Assembly: GCF_014195445.1 (NCBI RefSeq) | Contig: NZ_JACIBT010000001.1 | Span: 372,001-436,000, forward strand | DNA length: 64,000 nucleotides | DNA from: Garicola koreensis | GTDB taxonomy: Bacteria > Actinomycetota > Actinomycetes > Actinomycetales > Micrococcaceae | Reading direction: 5' to 3' | In this document: in pieces, positions 24,643 to 34,695 of the stretch | How positions within the stretch are numbered: the stretch's first letter is position 1 | Layout of the letters: each line of letters begins with the position of its first letter | Made by a program: the position numbers and the translations under genes | The notes under the pieces: generated by a model | Told to the model about the DNA's origin: nothing | Seen by the model: the letters and a program-made list of their open reading frames with translations, nothing else | The model's database searches: none

Positions 24643-26601
24643 GTGACAGATACCACTACTGAAGCCCCTGAGGCTCAGACTGCCGAAGAGGCACCCCAGA
24701 ACAACAACAGCGGACTGGCCGGCCTGAAACTGGCTCAGCTGAAGGCTCTGGCCTCACAGCTGGGCATCGCCGGCTCATCCCGCATGCGCAAGTCCGACCT
24801 GGTGGAGGCAATCTCTGCCCACCAGCGCGGAGGCGCCGTCGCCGATCGCGACGCGCAGAAGAAGGACCGCGAAGCGGCGGAGAAGGCCAAGGCCGAATCG
24901 GCCCAAGCCCCCGCGAAGAGGGCACCTGCAGAGAAGCCGGCCGCAGACCAGCCGGCCGAATCGGACAGCACCGAATCGCACAGCGCCGACCGCAACGGTC
25001 ACCAGGAGTCCAAGAACAACGACTCCAAGAACGACGGCGGCGCCCCCGGCGAGCACTCCAAGGAGGAGCAGCCCAAAGACGGCCAGCCCAAGGACGGCCA
25101 GCCCAAGGGCAGCAACCGTCACCGTCGTCAGCGCGACCGTCAGCGCGGCGGCGACGATAACCAGGAGCATGACTCCCAGGCCTCCCACCAAGGCGGCGGT
25201 GATGACCGTCAGTCAGCCCAGGATGGCGGCAAGCAGCAGCACGACTCGCAGTCCCAGGGCGATTCACAGTCCCGGGACGGTGGGCAGCCGAAGGGTCAGC
25301 AGAACCAGCAGCACGGTGGTGACGACGACGGCGGCCGCAACGACCGGCGCAACCGTCGGCGCAACCGCAACGACCGCAACCGGCGCGGACGCGATCGTCA
25401 GCGGGGACCGGACCACGACGACACTGAGGTGACCGACGAGGACCAGCTGATCCCGATCGCCGGCATCGTCGACGTGCTGGACAACTATGCCTTCGTGCGG
25501 ACCTCGGGCTACCTGCCGGGCCAGAACGACGTCTACGTCTCCCTGCAGCAGGTGAAGAAGAACAAGCTGCGCAAGGGTGACGTCGTCACCGGGTTCATCA
25601 AGGCGCCCAACGAGAACCAACAGCAGCAGCGCGGCAATAAGCGGCAGAAGTTCGCCGCCCTGGTCAAGGTGGAGAAGGTCAACGGGCGCCCCGTCGACGA
25701 GAACACCGAACGGGTGGACTTCGGCAAGCTGACCCCGCTCTACCCGCAGGAGCGGCTGCGCCTGGAGTCCGGCGACGCCGGTGCAGTCGGCCCGCGCGTC
25801 ATCGACCTGATCTCGCCGATCGGCAAGGGCCAGCGCGGACTCATCGTCTCCCCGCCCAAGGCAGGCAAGACCATGATTCTGCAGTCGGTGGCCCACGCCA
25901 TCAAGCAGAACAACCCCGAGGTGCACCTGATGATGGTGCTGGTCGATGAGCGCCCCGAGGAAGTCACCGACATGCAGCGCAGTGTTGACGGTGAGGTCAT
26001 CGCCTCCACCTTCGACCGCCCTGCCGATGACCACACCACAGTGGCCGAACTGGCCATCGAGCGGGCCAAGCGCCTGGTGGAGCTGGGTAAGGACGTGGTG
26101 ATCCTGCTGGACTCCATGACCCGGCTGGGCCGTGCCTACAACCAGTCTGCCCCGACCTCAGGCCGCATCCTCTCCGGCGGTGTGGACGCCGCCGCGCTCT
26201 ACCCGCCCAAGCGCTTCTTCGGTGCCGCCCGCAACATCGAGAACGGCGGCTCGCTCACCATCCTGGCGACCGCCCTGGTGGAGACCGGCTCCAAGATGGA
26301 CGAGGTCATCTTCGAGGAGTTCAAGGGCACCGGCAATATGGAGCTGCGGCTGAGCCGGCACCTCTCGGACCGTCGCATCTTCCCGGCGGTGGATGTCAAC
26401 GCATCCTCCACCCGCCGTGAGGAGGCACTGCTCTCGCCCGAGGAGATCAAGATCATGTGGCGCCTGCGCCGGGTCCTCTCCGGACTCGACCAGCAGCAGG
26501 GCTTGGAGCTGCTGATCAATAAGCTCAAGGAGACCAAGTCCAATGCTGAGTTCCTGATGCTGATCTCGAAGACCACCCTGGGCGGTAAGAACGAGAAATA
26601 G
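24643..26601 (+). CDS. rho: Transcription termination factor Rho
   Basis: Hexameric RNA helicase that ends transcription on untranslated RNA. GTG at 24643 was chosen because AGAAGGA sits 7 nt upstream; earlier in-frame starts lack this. Rho-N ([33 protein letters not shown]) is at about 26-62. A disordered insert rich in Asp, Gln, Asn, Arg and Gly spans about 65-265, as in other high-GC actinobacteria, and includes a 15-bp tandem repeat. The cold-shock-like RNA-binding domain ([27 protein letters not shown]) and the ATPase with Walker A PPKAGKT follow. Length 652. A strong terminator follows. Bicyclomycin-site residues were not inspected. Confidence 0.96.
   Translation: MTDTTTEAPEAQTAEEAPQNNNSGLAGLKLAQLKALASQLGIAGSSRMRKSDLVEAISAHQRGGAVADRDAQKKDREAAEKAKAESAQAPAKRAPAEKPAADQPAESDSTESHSADRNGHQESKNNDSKNDGGAPGEHSKEEQPKDGQPKDGQPKGSNRHRRQRDRQRGGDDNQEHDSQASHQGGGDDRQSAQDGGKQQHDSQSQGDSQSRDGGQPKGQQNQQHGGDDDGGRNDRRNRRRNRNDRNRRGRDRQRGPDHDDTEVTDEDQLIPIAGIVDVLDNYAFVRTSGYLPGQNDVYVSLQQVKKNKLRKGDVVTGFIKAPNENQQQQRGNKRQKFAALVKVEKVNGRPVDENTERVDFGKLTPLYPQERLRLESGDAGAVGPRVIDLISPIGKGQRGLIVSPPKAGKTMILQSVAHAIKQNNPEVHLMMVLVDERPEEVTDMQRSVDGEVIASTFDRPADDHTTVAELAIERAKRLVELGKDVVILLDSMTRLGRAYNQSAPTSGRILSGGVDAAALYPPKRFFGAARNIENGGSLTILATALVETGSKMDEVIFEEFKGTGNMELRLSRHLSDRRIFPAVDVNASSTRREEALLSPEEIKIMWRLRRVLSGLDQQQGLELLINKLKETKSNAEFLMLISKTTLGGKNEK
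25072..25110 (+). repeat. 15-bp tandem repeat (2.6 copies) in the rho insert
   Basis: CCCAARGACGGCCAG twice, then CCCAAGGGC, encoding [13 protein letters not shown] in the disordered insert. Confidence 0.85.
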
Positions 26602-26607
26602 CTGAGC

Positions 26608-26662
26608 AGCCCCGGATCCGTCGTCGTGCCACCCACGATGTTCGGGTCCGGGGCTTTCTCTT
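26608..26662 (+). terminator. Intrinsic terminator of rho
   Basis: AGCCCCGGATCCG (26608-26620) pairs with CGGGTCCGGGGCT (26643-26655) with a single T-G pair, followed by the T-rich TTTCTCTT. Confidence 0.85.
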
Positions 26663-26779
26663 GCCTCACCGGATCTGTCGCACAGCAGTGGCCGACTCCT
26701 CCGCCGCATCGGGGCAGGGCAGCAGCCTCGGCAGACAATTGTGGCCACTGACGCGTGAAGGGGAGTAGGGAACCAAGCG

Positions 26780-27883
26780 ATGAGCACTGAGATCGACCCC
26801 CGCATGTTCGACTCGGTCGGCGCACTGCTGGAGGAGCACAAGCAGCTTCAGGTGCAGCTGGCGGAGCCGGAGACCCATGCCGACCAGTCCCTGGCACGGA
26901 AGCTGGGCCGCCGCTACGCTCAGCTCAACGGAGTGGTGGAGGCGTATACGCAGTGGACGCAGCTGAAGGAGGATCTCGAGGCCGCCGAAGAGCTGGCCGA
27001 GGCCGACGCCGACTTCGCCGCCGAGGTGCCGCAGCTGAAGGAGGATCTGCACGCTGCCTCCGAACGGCTGCTGCGCATGCTGATTCCCCGCGACGAACAT
27101 GATGTGCGCAACGTGATCCTAGAGATCAAAGGCGGTGCCGGCGGCGACGAGGCCGCACTCTTCGCCGGGGATCTGTTGCGCATGTACGTCCGCTACGCCG
27201 AGTCCAAGGGGTGGAAGACCGAGATTCTCTCCTCCACACTCTCCGATCTGGGCGGCTACAAGGACGTGCAGGTCGCGGTGAAGTCCAATACCAACGACCC
27301 CGCCGAGGGGGTCTACGCCTACCTGAAGTTCGAAGGCGGGGTCCACCGGGTCCAGCGCGTTCCGGAGACTGAGTCCCAGGGGCGCATCCACACCTCGGCG
27401 GCCGCGGTGCTGGTGCTGCCGGAGGTCGATGAGCCCGAAGAGATCGAGATCGCCCAGAACGATCTGAAGATTGATGTCTACCGGTCCTCCGGGCCGGGCG
27501 GGCAGAGCGTGAACACCACCGACTCTGCGGTGCGCATCACCCACCTGCCCACCGGCATCGTGGTGGCGATGCAGAACGAGAAGTCCCAGATCCAGAACCG
27601 CGATGCTGCCATGCGTGTGCTGCGTTCGCGTCTGCTGGCCCACCAGCAGGAGCAGATCGACGCCGACAACGCCGCCGCCCGTGCCTCCCAGGTGCGCACG
27701 ATGGACCGCTCAGAACGCATCCGCACCTACAACTTCCCCGAGAACCGCATCGCCGACCACCGCACCGGCTATAAGGCCTACAACCTGGATGCGGTGATCA
27801 ACGGAGACTTGGGTGCGGTCATTCACTCCTGCGTCCAGCTGGACGAGCAGGAGCGGCTGGCTGCTGTCTCCGACGCGTCATGA
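26780..27883 (+). CDS. prfA: Peptide chain release factor 1
   Basis: Recognises UAA and UAG and triggers hydrolysis of the peptidyl-tRNA. The GGQ motif is in [24 protein letters not shown], the codon-recognition tripeptide region reads [15 protein letters not shown] (PxT class, RF1 rather than RF2), and the N-terminal coiled-coil domain precedes it. Length 367 is normal. GAAGGGGAG lies in the leader before the ATG. prmC, which methylates the GGQ glutamine, is 200 bp downstream, the classical pair. Between the two is a stretch capable of forming a long hairpin. Confidence 0.97.
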   Translation: MSTEIDPRMFDSVGALLEEHKQLQVQLAEPETHADQSLARKLGRRYAQLNGVVEAYTQWTQLKEDLEAAEELAEADADFAAEVPQLKEDLHAASERLLRMLIPRDEHDVRNVILEIKGGAGGDEAALFAGDLLRMYVRYAESKGWKTEILSSTLSDLGGYKDVQVAVKSNTNDPAEGVYAYLKFEGGVHRVQRVPETESQGRIHTSAAAVLVLPEVDEPEEIEIAQNDLKIDVYRSSGPGGQSVNTTDSAVRITHLPTGIVVAMQNEKSQIQNRDAAMRVLRSRLLAHQQEQIDADNAAARASQVRTMDRSERIRTYNFPENRIADHRTGYKAYNLDAVINGDLGAVIHSCVQLDEQERLAAVSDAS

Positions 27884-27922
27884 GCAGGACGTGACAGTCC
27901 GAGTGCCTCGTGCCGCGCTGGT

Positions 27923-27979
27923 GGGCGATAAGCGCCGCAATAAACGGGCCTCCGCCGAATGTAGCGGCACATATCGCCC
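27923..27979. repeat. Imperfect inverted repeat between prfA and prmC
   Basis: GGGCGATA-agc-GCCGC (27923-27938) pairs with GCGGC-aca-TATCGCCC (27964-27979), leaving a 3x3 internal loop and a 25-nt apical loop. There is no T run, so it looks like an mRNA structure rather than a terminator. Confidence 0.5.
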
Positions 27980-28084
27980 ATTAGCCGATGCAGGGGGCTG
28001 CGGGGATGGGCCAGCGGCGTGCGGCGAAGCGGCAGCGACGCCGCGCGGGACTGGGCCGGGCCGAATGCCTCGGGGTGCTGCCCG

Positions 28085-28954
28085 GTGACCAACGAACTGG
28101 CTGGCCTGATCCGGCAGAGCGCCCACCAGTTGGCCCGGGCCCAGGTGACCAGTCCGCAGGTGGATGCCGAACTGCTGATCGGACACGTGCTGGGCCTCAG
28201 CCGGGGCCAGGTGCAGGCCGCGGCCCTCACCGGCCGAACGCTGTCCGAGGAGAGCGCCGCGGCGGTCCAGACTCTGGTGGATGAGCGGGCACGCCGGGTT
28301 CCCCTGCAGCACCTCACCGGCCGCGCGCCCTTCCGCACACTGGAACTGCACGTGGGACCGGGGGTGTTCATTCCACGACCGGAGACCGAACAGGTCGTCC
28401 AAGTGGTGCTCGACCGGCTCGCCCAGCACGGGCCGCCGAGGCCATCGGTGCTTGATCTGGGGACCGGCTCCGGAGCCATCGCCGCCGCCGTCGCCGCCGA
28501 GTTCCCTGCGGCTGAAGTCCACGCGGTGGAGCTCTCGGCCGAAGCCGCCGCCTGGGCGGAGCTGAACCTGGGCCCGCACGGGGTCACCCTGCACCGCTAC
28601 GACATGCGCGAGCTTCCCGAGGAGTGGCAGGCAAGCTTCGACGTCGTCGTCTCCAATCCGCCCTACATTCCCGCCGAAGCGGTGCCCACCGAGGTCGAAG
28701 TTCGTGAGCACGACCCGCACCTCGCCCTCTACGGCGGGGGAGCAGACGGGCTGCAGCTGCCCCGGGCAGTGATCAACGCTGCCGGCCGGGTACTGAAGCC
28801 CGGCGGCTGGTTCATCATCGAGCACGCCGAAGCCCAGGCAGCAGCCCTGCGACAGATCTGCGCCGCCGACCCTGGGCTGGACGAGGTCACCACACACCAG
28901 GACCTCACCGGCCGAGCACGCGCCACCTCAGCCCGGTTGCGATCTGCCGCCTGA
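28085..28954 (+). CDS. prmC: Release factor glutamine methyltransferase
   Basis: SAM-dependent methyltransferase acting on the Gln of the GGQ loop of release factors. The SAM site VLDLGTGSGAIAAAVAAEF and the catalytic NPPY motif (VVSNPPYIPAEAVPTEV, near residue 191) are exact, and the N-terminal helical domain (VDAELLIGHVLGLSRGQVQA) is the release-factor-binding part. The GTG at 28085 gives 289 residues; the frame is open slightly further upstream without conserved residues. A 7-bp hairpin (28958-28977) follows the stop. Confidence 0.94.
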   Translation: MTNELAGLIRQSAHQLARAQVTSPQVDAELLIGHVLGLSRGQVQAAALTGRTLSEESAAAVQTLVDERARRVPLQHLTGRAPFRTLELHVGPGVFIPRPETEQVVQVVLDRLAQHGPPRPSVLDLGTGSGAIAAAVAAEFPAAEVHAVELSAEAAAWAELNLGPHGVTLHRYDMRELPEEWQASFDVVVSNPPYIPAEAVPTEVEVREHDPHLALYGGGADGLQLPRAVINAAGRVLKPGGWFIIEHAEAQAAALRQICAADPGLDEVTTHQDLTGRARATSARLRSAA

Positions 28955-28957
28955 TCG

Positions 28958-28977
28958 CCATCCGACTCGACGGATGG
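28958..28977 (+). terminator. Hairpin after prmC
   Basis: CCATCCG (28958-28964) pairs with CGGATGG (28971-28977) over a 6-nt loop, 4 bp after the stop. There is no T run, so activity is uncertain. Confidence 0.4.
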
Positions 28978-29122
28978 AGCCAAATTTGAGCTCACGCCGT
29001 GTCTGTTTCAAGGTGAAAGTGTGATGTGTTTCAATTGACGCCGGACACGGACGACCTGCCGGGTCTGCGGCTGCGGCAGAACGAATGCTGCTGGCCGCCC
29101 TCTATCGTCAAGGATGTGAATC

Positions 29123-30766
29123 ATGGCACCAGCCGGACCACGGCGCCGCGCCGTCAGCGCGGTTGGCCTCACCGCAGCTCTCACGCTCGTGCTTGCGGCA
29201 TGCGCAGAAACCGAAAACGCCGACGGCGGAGGTAATGGAGGCAACGGTGAGGAGTCCGGCGGCAGTGTCGCCGTCGGAACCACAGACGTCGTCACCGCTC
29301 TGGATCCTGCCGCCTCGTACGACAACGGCTCGTTCGCAGTGCAGAACCAGGTATACCCGTTCCTGATGAACACCCCCTACGGCAGCCCGGACGTGGAGCC
29401 GGACATTGCTGAGTCGGCGGAGTTCACCGCACCCAGCGAGTACACCGTCACCCTCAAGGAGGGGCTGACCTTCGCCAACGGCAATGAGCTGACCTCCTCG
29501 GACGTGAAGTTCTCCTTCGACCGTCAGGTGGAGATCGCCGATCCCAACGGCCCCTCGACGCTGCTGTCCAACTTGGACAGCGTGGAGGCCCCGGATGAGC
29601 AAACCGTAGTCTTCCACCTCAACAGTGAGGACGATCAGACCTTCCCGCAGGTCCTATCCTCCCCGGCGGGCCCGATCGTTGATGAGGACGTCTTCTCCGC
29701 CACGGAGGCGACCCCCTCGGATGAGATCGTGGAGGGCAACGCCTTCGCCGGCCAGTACATGATCACCGACTACACGGAGAACGAGCTGGTCCGCTACGAG
29801 CCCTTCGAGGACTACCAGGGTCTGCTCGGCGCGGCCGAGAACGATGAGGTCACCGCCCAATACTTCACTGAGGAGACTCAGCTGAAGCTCGCGGTGCAGG
29901 AGGGCGACATCGACCTGGCGTTCCGCACTCTGAGCCCCACCGACCTGGGGGACCTGCGCGAGGACGAGAACGTCACCGTCCACGACGGCCCGGGCGGCGA
30001 GATCCGCTACATCGTCTTCGACTTCGGCACCCAGCCCTACGGCACCGAGACCGGGCAGGCTGATGAGGAGCAGGCACTGTCGGTGCGGCAGGCCGCTGCC
30101 CACCTGCTGGACCGTGAGGCACTCAGCGAGGAGATCTACCAGGGCACCTACACCCCGCTGTACTCCTACGTCCCAGAGGGACTGACCGGCGCCATCGAGC
30201 CGCTGCGCGAGATGTACGGCGACGGCGAGGGCGGACCCGACGCTGAGGCCGCAGCCGCTGTGCTGGAGGAGGCTGGGGTCGAAACTCCGGTAGAGATCAA
30301 CCTGCAGTACAGCCCCGATCACTACGGCAACTCCTCCGACGAGGAGTACGCCATGATCCAGAGCCAGCTGGAGACCGACGGCCTCTTCGACGTCAGTCTG
30401 CAGTCCACCCTGTGGGACACCTACAACAGCGAGCGCGTTGAGGGCGTCTACCCCGCGTACCAGCTCGGCTGGTTCCCCGACTACTCCGATGCGGGCAACT
30501 TCCTCTCTCCGTTCTTCGGTGAGGACAACTTCCTGGCCAACGGCTACTCCGACGAAGAGGTGCAGGAGACGGTCCAGGCTCAGGCGACCACCCCGGACGA
30601 GGACGAGCGTGCCGCGCTGATCGAGGAGACCCAGAGGCTGGTGGCCGAGGACCTCTCCACGCTTCCCTACCTTCAGGGCGCACAGGTGGCAGTGGCGGCC
30701 AACGACATCAGCGGCGTGACGCTGGACGCGTCCTTCAAGTTCCGCTACGCCCCGCTGAGCCGCTGA
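29123..30766 (+). CDS. Peptide/nickel-type ABC transporter substrate-binding lipoprotein
   Basis: A family 5 extracellular solute-binding protein of 547 residues. The signal ends in LVLAAC (Cys27 lipidated), followed by a Gly/Asn linker. The characteristic block ALDPAASYDNGSFAVQNQVYPFLMN and the mid block GLTFANGNELTSSDVKFSFDR are typical of DppA/OppA-type proteins. AAGGA lies 9 nt before the ATG. It begins a four-gene import operon with two permeases and a double ATPase; family members bind peptides, sometimes nickel, heme or sugars, and the ligand here is not deducible. The protein is notably acidic, as expected for secreted proteins of salt-adapted species. Confidence 0.9.
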   Translation: MAPAGPRRRAVSAVGLTAALTLVLAACAETENADGGGNGGNGEESGGSVAVGTTDVVTALDPAASYDNGSFAVQNQVYPFLMNTPYGSPDVEPDIAESAEFTAPSEYTVTLKEGLTFANGNELTSSDVKFSFDRQVEIADPNGPSTLLSNLDSVEAPDEQTVVFHLNSEDDQTFPQVLSSPAGPIVDEDVFSATEATPSDEIVEGNAFAGQYMITDYTENELVRYEPFEDYQGLLGAAENDEVTAQYFTEETQLKLAVQEGDIDLAFRTLSPTDLGDLREDENVTVHDGPGGEIRYIVFDFGTQPYGTETGQADEEQALSVRQAAAHLLDREALSEEIYQGTYTPLYSYVPEGLTGAIEPLREMYGDGEGGPDAEAAAAVLEEAGVETPVEINLQYSPDHYGNSSDEEYAMIQSQLETDGLFDVSLQSTLWDTYNSERVEGVYPAYQLGWFPDYSDAGNFLSPFFGEDNFLANGYSDEEVQETVQAQATTPDEDERAALIEETQRLVAEDLSTLPYLQGAQVAVAANDISGVTLDASFKFRYAPLSR

Positions 30767-30803
30767 ACAGTGAACGAAGCCTCAGTGCTGGAAGAGGAGC
30801 AGC

Positions 30804-31886
30804 GTGAGCGTCGCTGACGAACAGGCTGCGCCGACCGCCGCCGCCGGAAAGAAGGAATCCGGCGGCGGCGGCCTGGGGCGCTACATATTAGTACGTTTTC
30901 TGCTGATCATCCCCACCGTCTTCATCCTGGTGACGATGGTCTTCTTCCTGATGCGAGTGGTGGGAGACCCCATCTCCGCATCAGTGGGCGGACGGCTGAC
31001 TCCCGAGCAGCTGGCCGAGCGTCTGGCAGAGGCTGGCTATGATCGCCCGATCATGGTGCAGTACTTCGAGTACATCGGGCAGATCTTCACCGGGGACTTC
31101 GGCCGCACCATTACAGACAACCGAGAGATCAGCGACATCCTGATCACCTACGGCACCGGCACCCTGGAGCTGGTCTTCTTCTCCCTGCTGGTGGCGCTGG
31201 TGGTGGGCGTGCCGCTGGGCCGCCTCGCCGCCTTCCACCGTGACAGGCTCCCGGACGCAGTGCTGCGCATCTTCGCCATCCTGTGCTACGCCACCCCGGT
31301 GTTCTTCGCAGCGCTGCTGCTCCAGCTGGTCTTCTCGGTCTGGCTGGGATGGTTTCCCCTATCAGGCCGGGCCAGTCCGTCGACCCAGCTGATCCTGGAC
31401 CGGATCTCCGGCTCCTCGGGCATCAACATCATCGATGCGCTGCGCACCGGGCGCTGGGACCTCATCTCAGATGTCTTGGCCCACGCGGTGCTTCCCGCGG
31501 TGGCGCTGGGTCTGCTCACCGCCGGGGTGTTCCTGCGACTGGTACGAACCAACATGATCGGCACGCTGTCCATGGGCTTCGTCGACGCCGCCCGGTCCCG
31601 CGGCGTGCGGGAGTCGCGGCTGCTGCGCAAGCATGCCTTTAAGCCTGCGCTGATCCCCATCATCACCGTTATGGGCATGCAGATCGCCCTGATGCTCGGC
31701 GGTGCGATCCTCACCGAGACGGCGTTCGGGTGGCGTGGGCTGGGCTTCCAGCTTGCCCAGTACCTCGGTGCGCGGGACTTTGTGGCCGTCCAGGGGATTG
31801 TGGCGCTGTTGGCTGTGATCGTCGCCGTGACCAACTTCATCGTCGACGTCGTCGCCGCGCTCATCGACCCGAGAGTGAGGTACTGA
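30804..31886 (+). CDS. ABC transporter permease (DppB/OppB type)
   Basis: A 360-residue inner-membrane permease with six predicted helices. After a polar N-terminus of about 28 residues the DppB opening (YILVRFLLIIPTVFILVTMVFFLMRVVGDP) is clear, and the EAA loop with its GLGFQLAQYLGARDF region is near the end. The GTG at 30804 has GAGGAGC 7 nt upstream. The TGA overlaps the ATG of the second permease (TGATG), so the pair is translationally coupled. It forms the membrane channel with the next gene. Confidence 0.92.
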   Translation: MSVADEQAAPTAAAGKKESGGGGLGRYILVRFLLIIPTVFILVTMVFFLMRVVGDPISASVGGRLTPEQLAERLAEAGYDRPIMVQYFEYIGQIFTGDFGRTITDNREISDILITYGTGTLELVFFSLLVALVVGVPLGRLAAFHRDRLPDAVLRIFAILCYATPVFFAALLLQLVFSVWLGWFPLSGRASPSTQLILDRISGSSGINIIDALRTGRWDLISDVLAHAVLPAVALGLLTAGVFLRLVRTNMIGTLSMGFVDAARSRGVRESRLLRKHAFKPALIPIITVMGMQIALMLGGAILTETAFGWRGLGFQLAQYLGARDFVAVQGIVALLAVIVAVTNFIVDVVAALIDPRVRY

Positions 31887-32908
31887 TGACATCCGCGAGC
31901 ACCGAAGAGACCCCCACAGACCCGGTGGCCCACGGCGAGACCGCCGGCCGCGAGCCGCGGTGGAAGCGGCTGCCCCTGGTGTGGCACCTGCGCCGAAGCG
32001 TGGGGCTGCAGCGGGGCATGCTGGTCGCCGGACTGGTGCTGAGCGCACTGTTCGTGCTGATGGCCCTGTTGGCCCCGCTCATCGCTCCCTACAGCTTCAA
32101 CCAGCTCTCCGGCCCGGACGGGTCCTTTCCCCGGCAGGCGCCGCCCTCAGCCGAGTTCTGGTGGGGGACCACCGTGGGCGGCTACGATGTGTTCTCCCGG
32201 GTGATCTGGGGCGCCCAGACCGCGGTGCTGACGGTGATCCTCGCCGTCATCCTGTCCATATTCCTGGGTATCGCCCTGGGGCTGATCTCCGGCTACCTGG
32301 GCGGCTGGCTGGACCGGGTGCTGGTCACGCTGGCCGACGCCATCTACGCATTCCCCTCGCTGCTGCTGGCCATTGTGGTCTCCATCGTCATCTCGGGCGG
32401 GGAATCCGGGTTCCTCAGCGGCATCCTCGCCGCGGCGATCTCGATCACCGTGGTCTTCGTGCCGCAGTACTTCCGGGTGATCCGCGCAGAGACGGTGCGT
32501 CTGAAGGCCGAGCCCTTCGTGGAGTCCGCCCGAGTGCTGGGCGCCTCCACACCCAGAATCCTCTCCCGTCACGTGCTGCGCAACGCGACACGCTCGCTGC
32601 CGCTGATCATCACTCTCAACGCCTCTGAGGCGATCCTGACGCTGGCCGGACTGGGCTTTCTGGGCTTCGGCATCAATCCCACAGCTGCCGCCGAGTGGGG
32701 CTACGACCTCAACCGCGCCATCGCAGACGTATCCAGCGGAATCTGGTGGACCGGTATCTTCCCCGGAGCCGCCATCGTGCTGCTGGTGCTGGGCATCACG
32801 CTGGTCGGCGAATCGGTCAACGACCTCTCCGACCCACGCCTGCGAATACGTCGTCGGCCCAGGCGACAGCCTCGGCGCACGGCAACAGCCATGAAGGGAG
32901 CCGCGTAA
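31886..32908 (+). CDS. ABC transporter permease (DppC/OppC type)
   Basis: A 340-residue permease starting at the ATG that overlaps the stop of the first permease. The opening LRRSVGLQRGMLVAGLVLSALFVLMALLAPLIAPYSFNQL is the OppC N-terminal anchor, then WWGTTVGGYDVFSRVIWGAQTAVLTVILAVILS, and the EAA loop ESARVLGASTPRILSRHVLRN contacts the ATPase. An Arg-rich C-terminal tail ends at a TAATG overlap with the ATPase gene. All four genes are therefore one tightly packed operon. Confidence 0.92.
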   Translation: MTSASTEETPTDPVAHGETAGREPRWKRLPLVWHLRRSVGLQRGMLVAGLVLSALFVLMALLAPLIAPYSFNQLSGPDGSFPRQAPPSAEFWWGTTVGGYDVFSRVIWGAQTAVLTVILAVILSIFLGIALGLISGYLGGWLDRVLVTLADAIYAFPSLLLAIVVSIVISGGESGFLSGILAAAISITVVFVPQYFRVIRAETVRLKAEPFVESARVLGASTPRILSRHVLRNATRSLPLIITLNASEAILTLAGLGFLGFGINPTAAAEWGYDLNRAIADVSSGIWWTGIFPGAAIVLLVLGITLVGESVNDLSDPRLRIRRRPRRQPRRTATAMKGAA

Positions 32909-34617
32909 TGGCAGCTGCTCAGAACCGCAGGACCACCGAGGAAGCCCCCGACGTCGCCGTCGACATCCGGGACCTTCGCATCAGCTTCGCCACCGATGGT
33001 GAGCCCGTGCACGCCGTGGAGGGGGTCTCGCTTCATGTGCGGCCCAACGAAGTGCTGGCTGTGGTCGGTGAGTCCGGCTCGGGCAAGACGGTCACCGCCA
33101 AGAGCATCTTGGGCCTGCTGCCGGAGAGCGCCAGCGCATCCGGCGCCGTGGTGCTGGCGGGCAACGACGTCGTCCAGCTCTCCCCGGACCAGCTGCGCCA
33201 GGTGCGCGGCCGCGACGTGGCTATGGTCTTCCAGGAGCCCGCCACTGCGCTGAACCCGGTGTACACCGTGGGCTGGCAGATCGCCGAGGGGCTGCGCGCC
33301 CACGGCCAGCACTCCCGCAAGCAGGCTCGGGCACGGGCGGTGGAGATCCTCGGCACGGTCGGCATTCCCGATCCGCAGGAGCGAGTGGATCACTATCCGC
33401 ACCAGTTCTCCGGCGGCCAGAAGCAGCGCATCGTCATTGCCATGGCGCTGGCCCTGGGGCCGAAGGTGATCGTGGCCGACGAACCCACCACCGCCCTGGA
33501 CGTCACTGTGCAGGCGGAGATCCTGGACCTGCTGCGTCGCGTGCGGGACGACTTCGGAGGAGCCATCGTGCTCATCACCCACAACATGGGAGTGGTGGCT
33601 GACCTCGCCGACCGGGTGGCAGTGATGTACCAGGGGGAAGTGGTGGAGGAGGCCGGCGTCCGGGAGCTCTTCGCCGATCCGCGCCACGAGTACACCCAGC
33701 ACCTGCTCAGTGCAGTGCCTCGGCTCACTACCGCGGCGTCGGACTCGGAGCCAGCACACTCAGCGCAGCAGCAGGACGAAACCGCAGCTCCGCTGGTGGA
33801 TGCGCGGGACTTGGAGATCGTCTACCCCGGCCGGCTGGGCCGCCCCGGGTTCCGGGCGGTCGATGGGGTCAACTTCACCCTCGCCCCGGGGGAGGTGCTC
33901 GGGCTGGTCGGCGAGTCCGGCTCCGGCAAGACGACCATCGGCCGGGCGATCGTCGGACTGACCCGCGCCACGGGAGGCTCACTGAGCGTGCTCGGCCACG
34001 AGATGGTCGGCTTCAGGGAGCGCTCCTTCCGACCGCTGCGCTCCCGGGTGGGGTTCGTGTTCCAGGACCCGGCGACATCCTTCAACCCCCTGTTGTCAGT
34101 GGGTGAAGCCGTTGCCGAGCCCCTGCTGATCCACGGTCGGGCGGCAGACGCTCGCGAGGCCGCCGCCTCGGTGCGCCAGCTTCTGGACGCAGTCCATCTG
34201 CCGACCCACTACGCCCATCGCTACCCGCACGAGCTCTCCGGCGGACAGCGGCAGCGTGTCAGTCTCGCCCGTGCGCTTGCCCTGGAGCCGGAGCTGCTGG
34301 TCGCCGACGAGCCGACCTCCGCCTTGGACGTGTCCGTGCAGGCACGGGTGCTGGAAGTCTTCAGCGAGCTGCAGCAGCGCCTGGGCTTCGCGACCCTGTT
34401 CATCAGCCACGACCTGGCGGTGGTGGGCATGCTCGCTGATCGGATCGGAGTGCTGTACCGCGGAGAGCTGGTCGAGTACGGCGCCGGCCAGCAGGTGCTC
34501 ACCGACCCCCAGCACCCCTACACCCAGCGGCTGCTGGCCTCGGTCCCGGTGCCGGATCCTGTGGAGCAGCAGAGCCGCAGAGAAGCCCTTGCGGCCCACC
34601 GTGCCGCCGAAGACTGA
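32908..34617 (+). CDS. Dipeptide ABC transporter fused double ATP-binding protein
   Basis: 569 residues with two complete nucleotide-binding domains, equal to DppD and DppF joined. Walker A motifs GESGSGKT are at about 54-61 and near 335; the signatures FSGGQKQR and LSGGQRQR and both Walker B/DEPTTALD-DEPTSALD motifs are intact, so both sites look active. Each half ends with the oligopeptide-type C-terminal segment (HEYTQHLLSAVP, HPYTQRLLASVPVP). A Gln/Glu-rich linker joins them. The ATG overlaps the permease stop. Fused ATPases of this kind are common in actinobacteria, so this is probably not a recent event. Confidence 0.93.
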   Translation: MAAAQNRRTTEEAPDVAVDIRDLRISFATDGEPVHAVEGVSLHVRPNEVLAVVGESGSGKTVTAKSILGLLPESASASGAVVLAGNDVVQLSPDQLRQVRGRDVAMVFQEPATALNPVYTVGWQIAEGLRAHGQHSRKQARARAVEILGTVGIPDPQERVDHYPHQFSGGQKQRIVIAMALALGPKVIVADEPTTALDVTVQAEILDLLRRVRDDFGGAIVLITHNMGVVADLADRVAVMYQGEVVEEAGVRELFADPRHEYTQHLLSAVPRLTTAASDSEPAHSAQQQDETAAPLVDARDLEIVYPGRLGRPGFRAVDGVNFTLAPGEVLGLVGESGSGKTTIGRAIVGLTRATGGSLSVLGHEMVGFRERSFRPLRSRVGFVFQDPATSFNPLLSVGEAVAEPLLIHGRAADAREAAASVRQLLDAVHLPTHYAHRYPHELSGGQRQRVSLARALALEPELLVADEPTSALDVSVQARVLEVFSELQQRLGFATLFISHDLAVVGMLADRIGVLYRGELVEYGAGQQVLTDPQHPYTQRLLASVPVPDPVEQQSRREALAAHRAAED

Positions 34618-34695
34618 CCCTGCGGCCCCGAAGGGTGCGGGTTTCGCGGTGGGCAGCTGCCGAGGCCGAGCTGGGCATGTGAAAGAATACAGCGC

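Noticed and set aside
24440-24646. 68-codon frame from a GTG overlapping the thrB stop through the rho leader
   Set aside because: The overlap is suggestive, but there is no conserved product and it would cover the rho start. A leader peptide cannot be excluded.
27358-27384. PET instead of PAT or PVT in the RF1 codon-recognition motif
   Set aside because: It seemed odd, but PxT is kept and PET is, as far as I recall, common in Bacillus and other RF1 proteins.
27813-28088. 91-codon frame between prfA and prmC
   Set aside because: It overlaps prfA, has an Arg/Gly/Ala-rich product typical of an off-frame reading, and the gap is better explained as a leader.
32908-34617. Fusion of two ABC ATPases as a possible novelty
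   Set aside because: DppD-DppF fusions are frequent in actinobacteria and both halves are intact.
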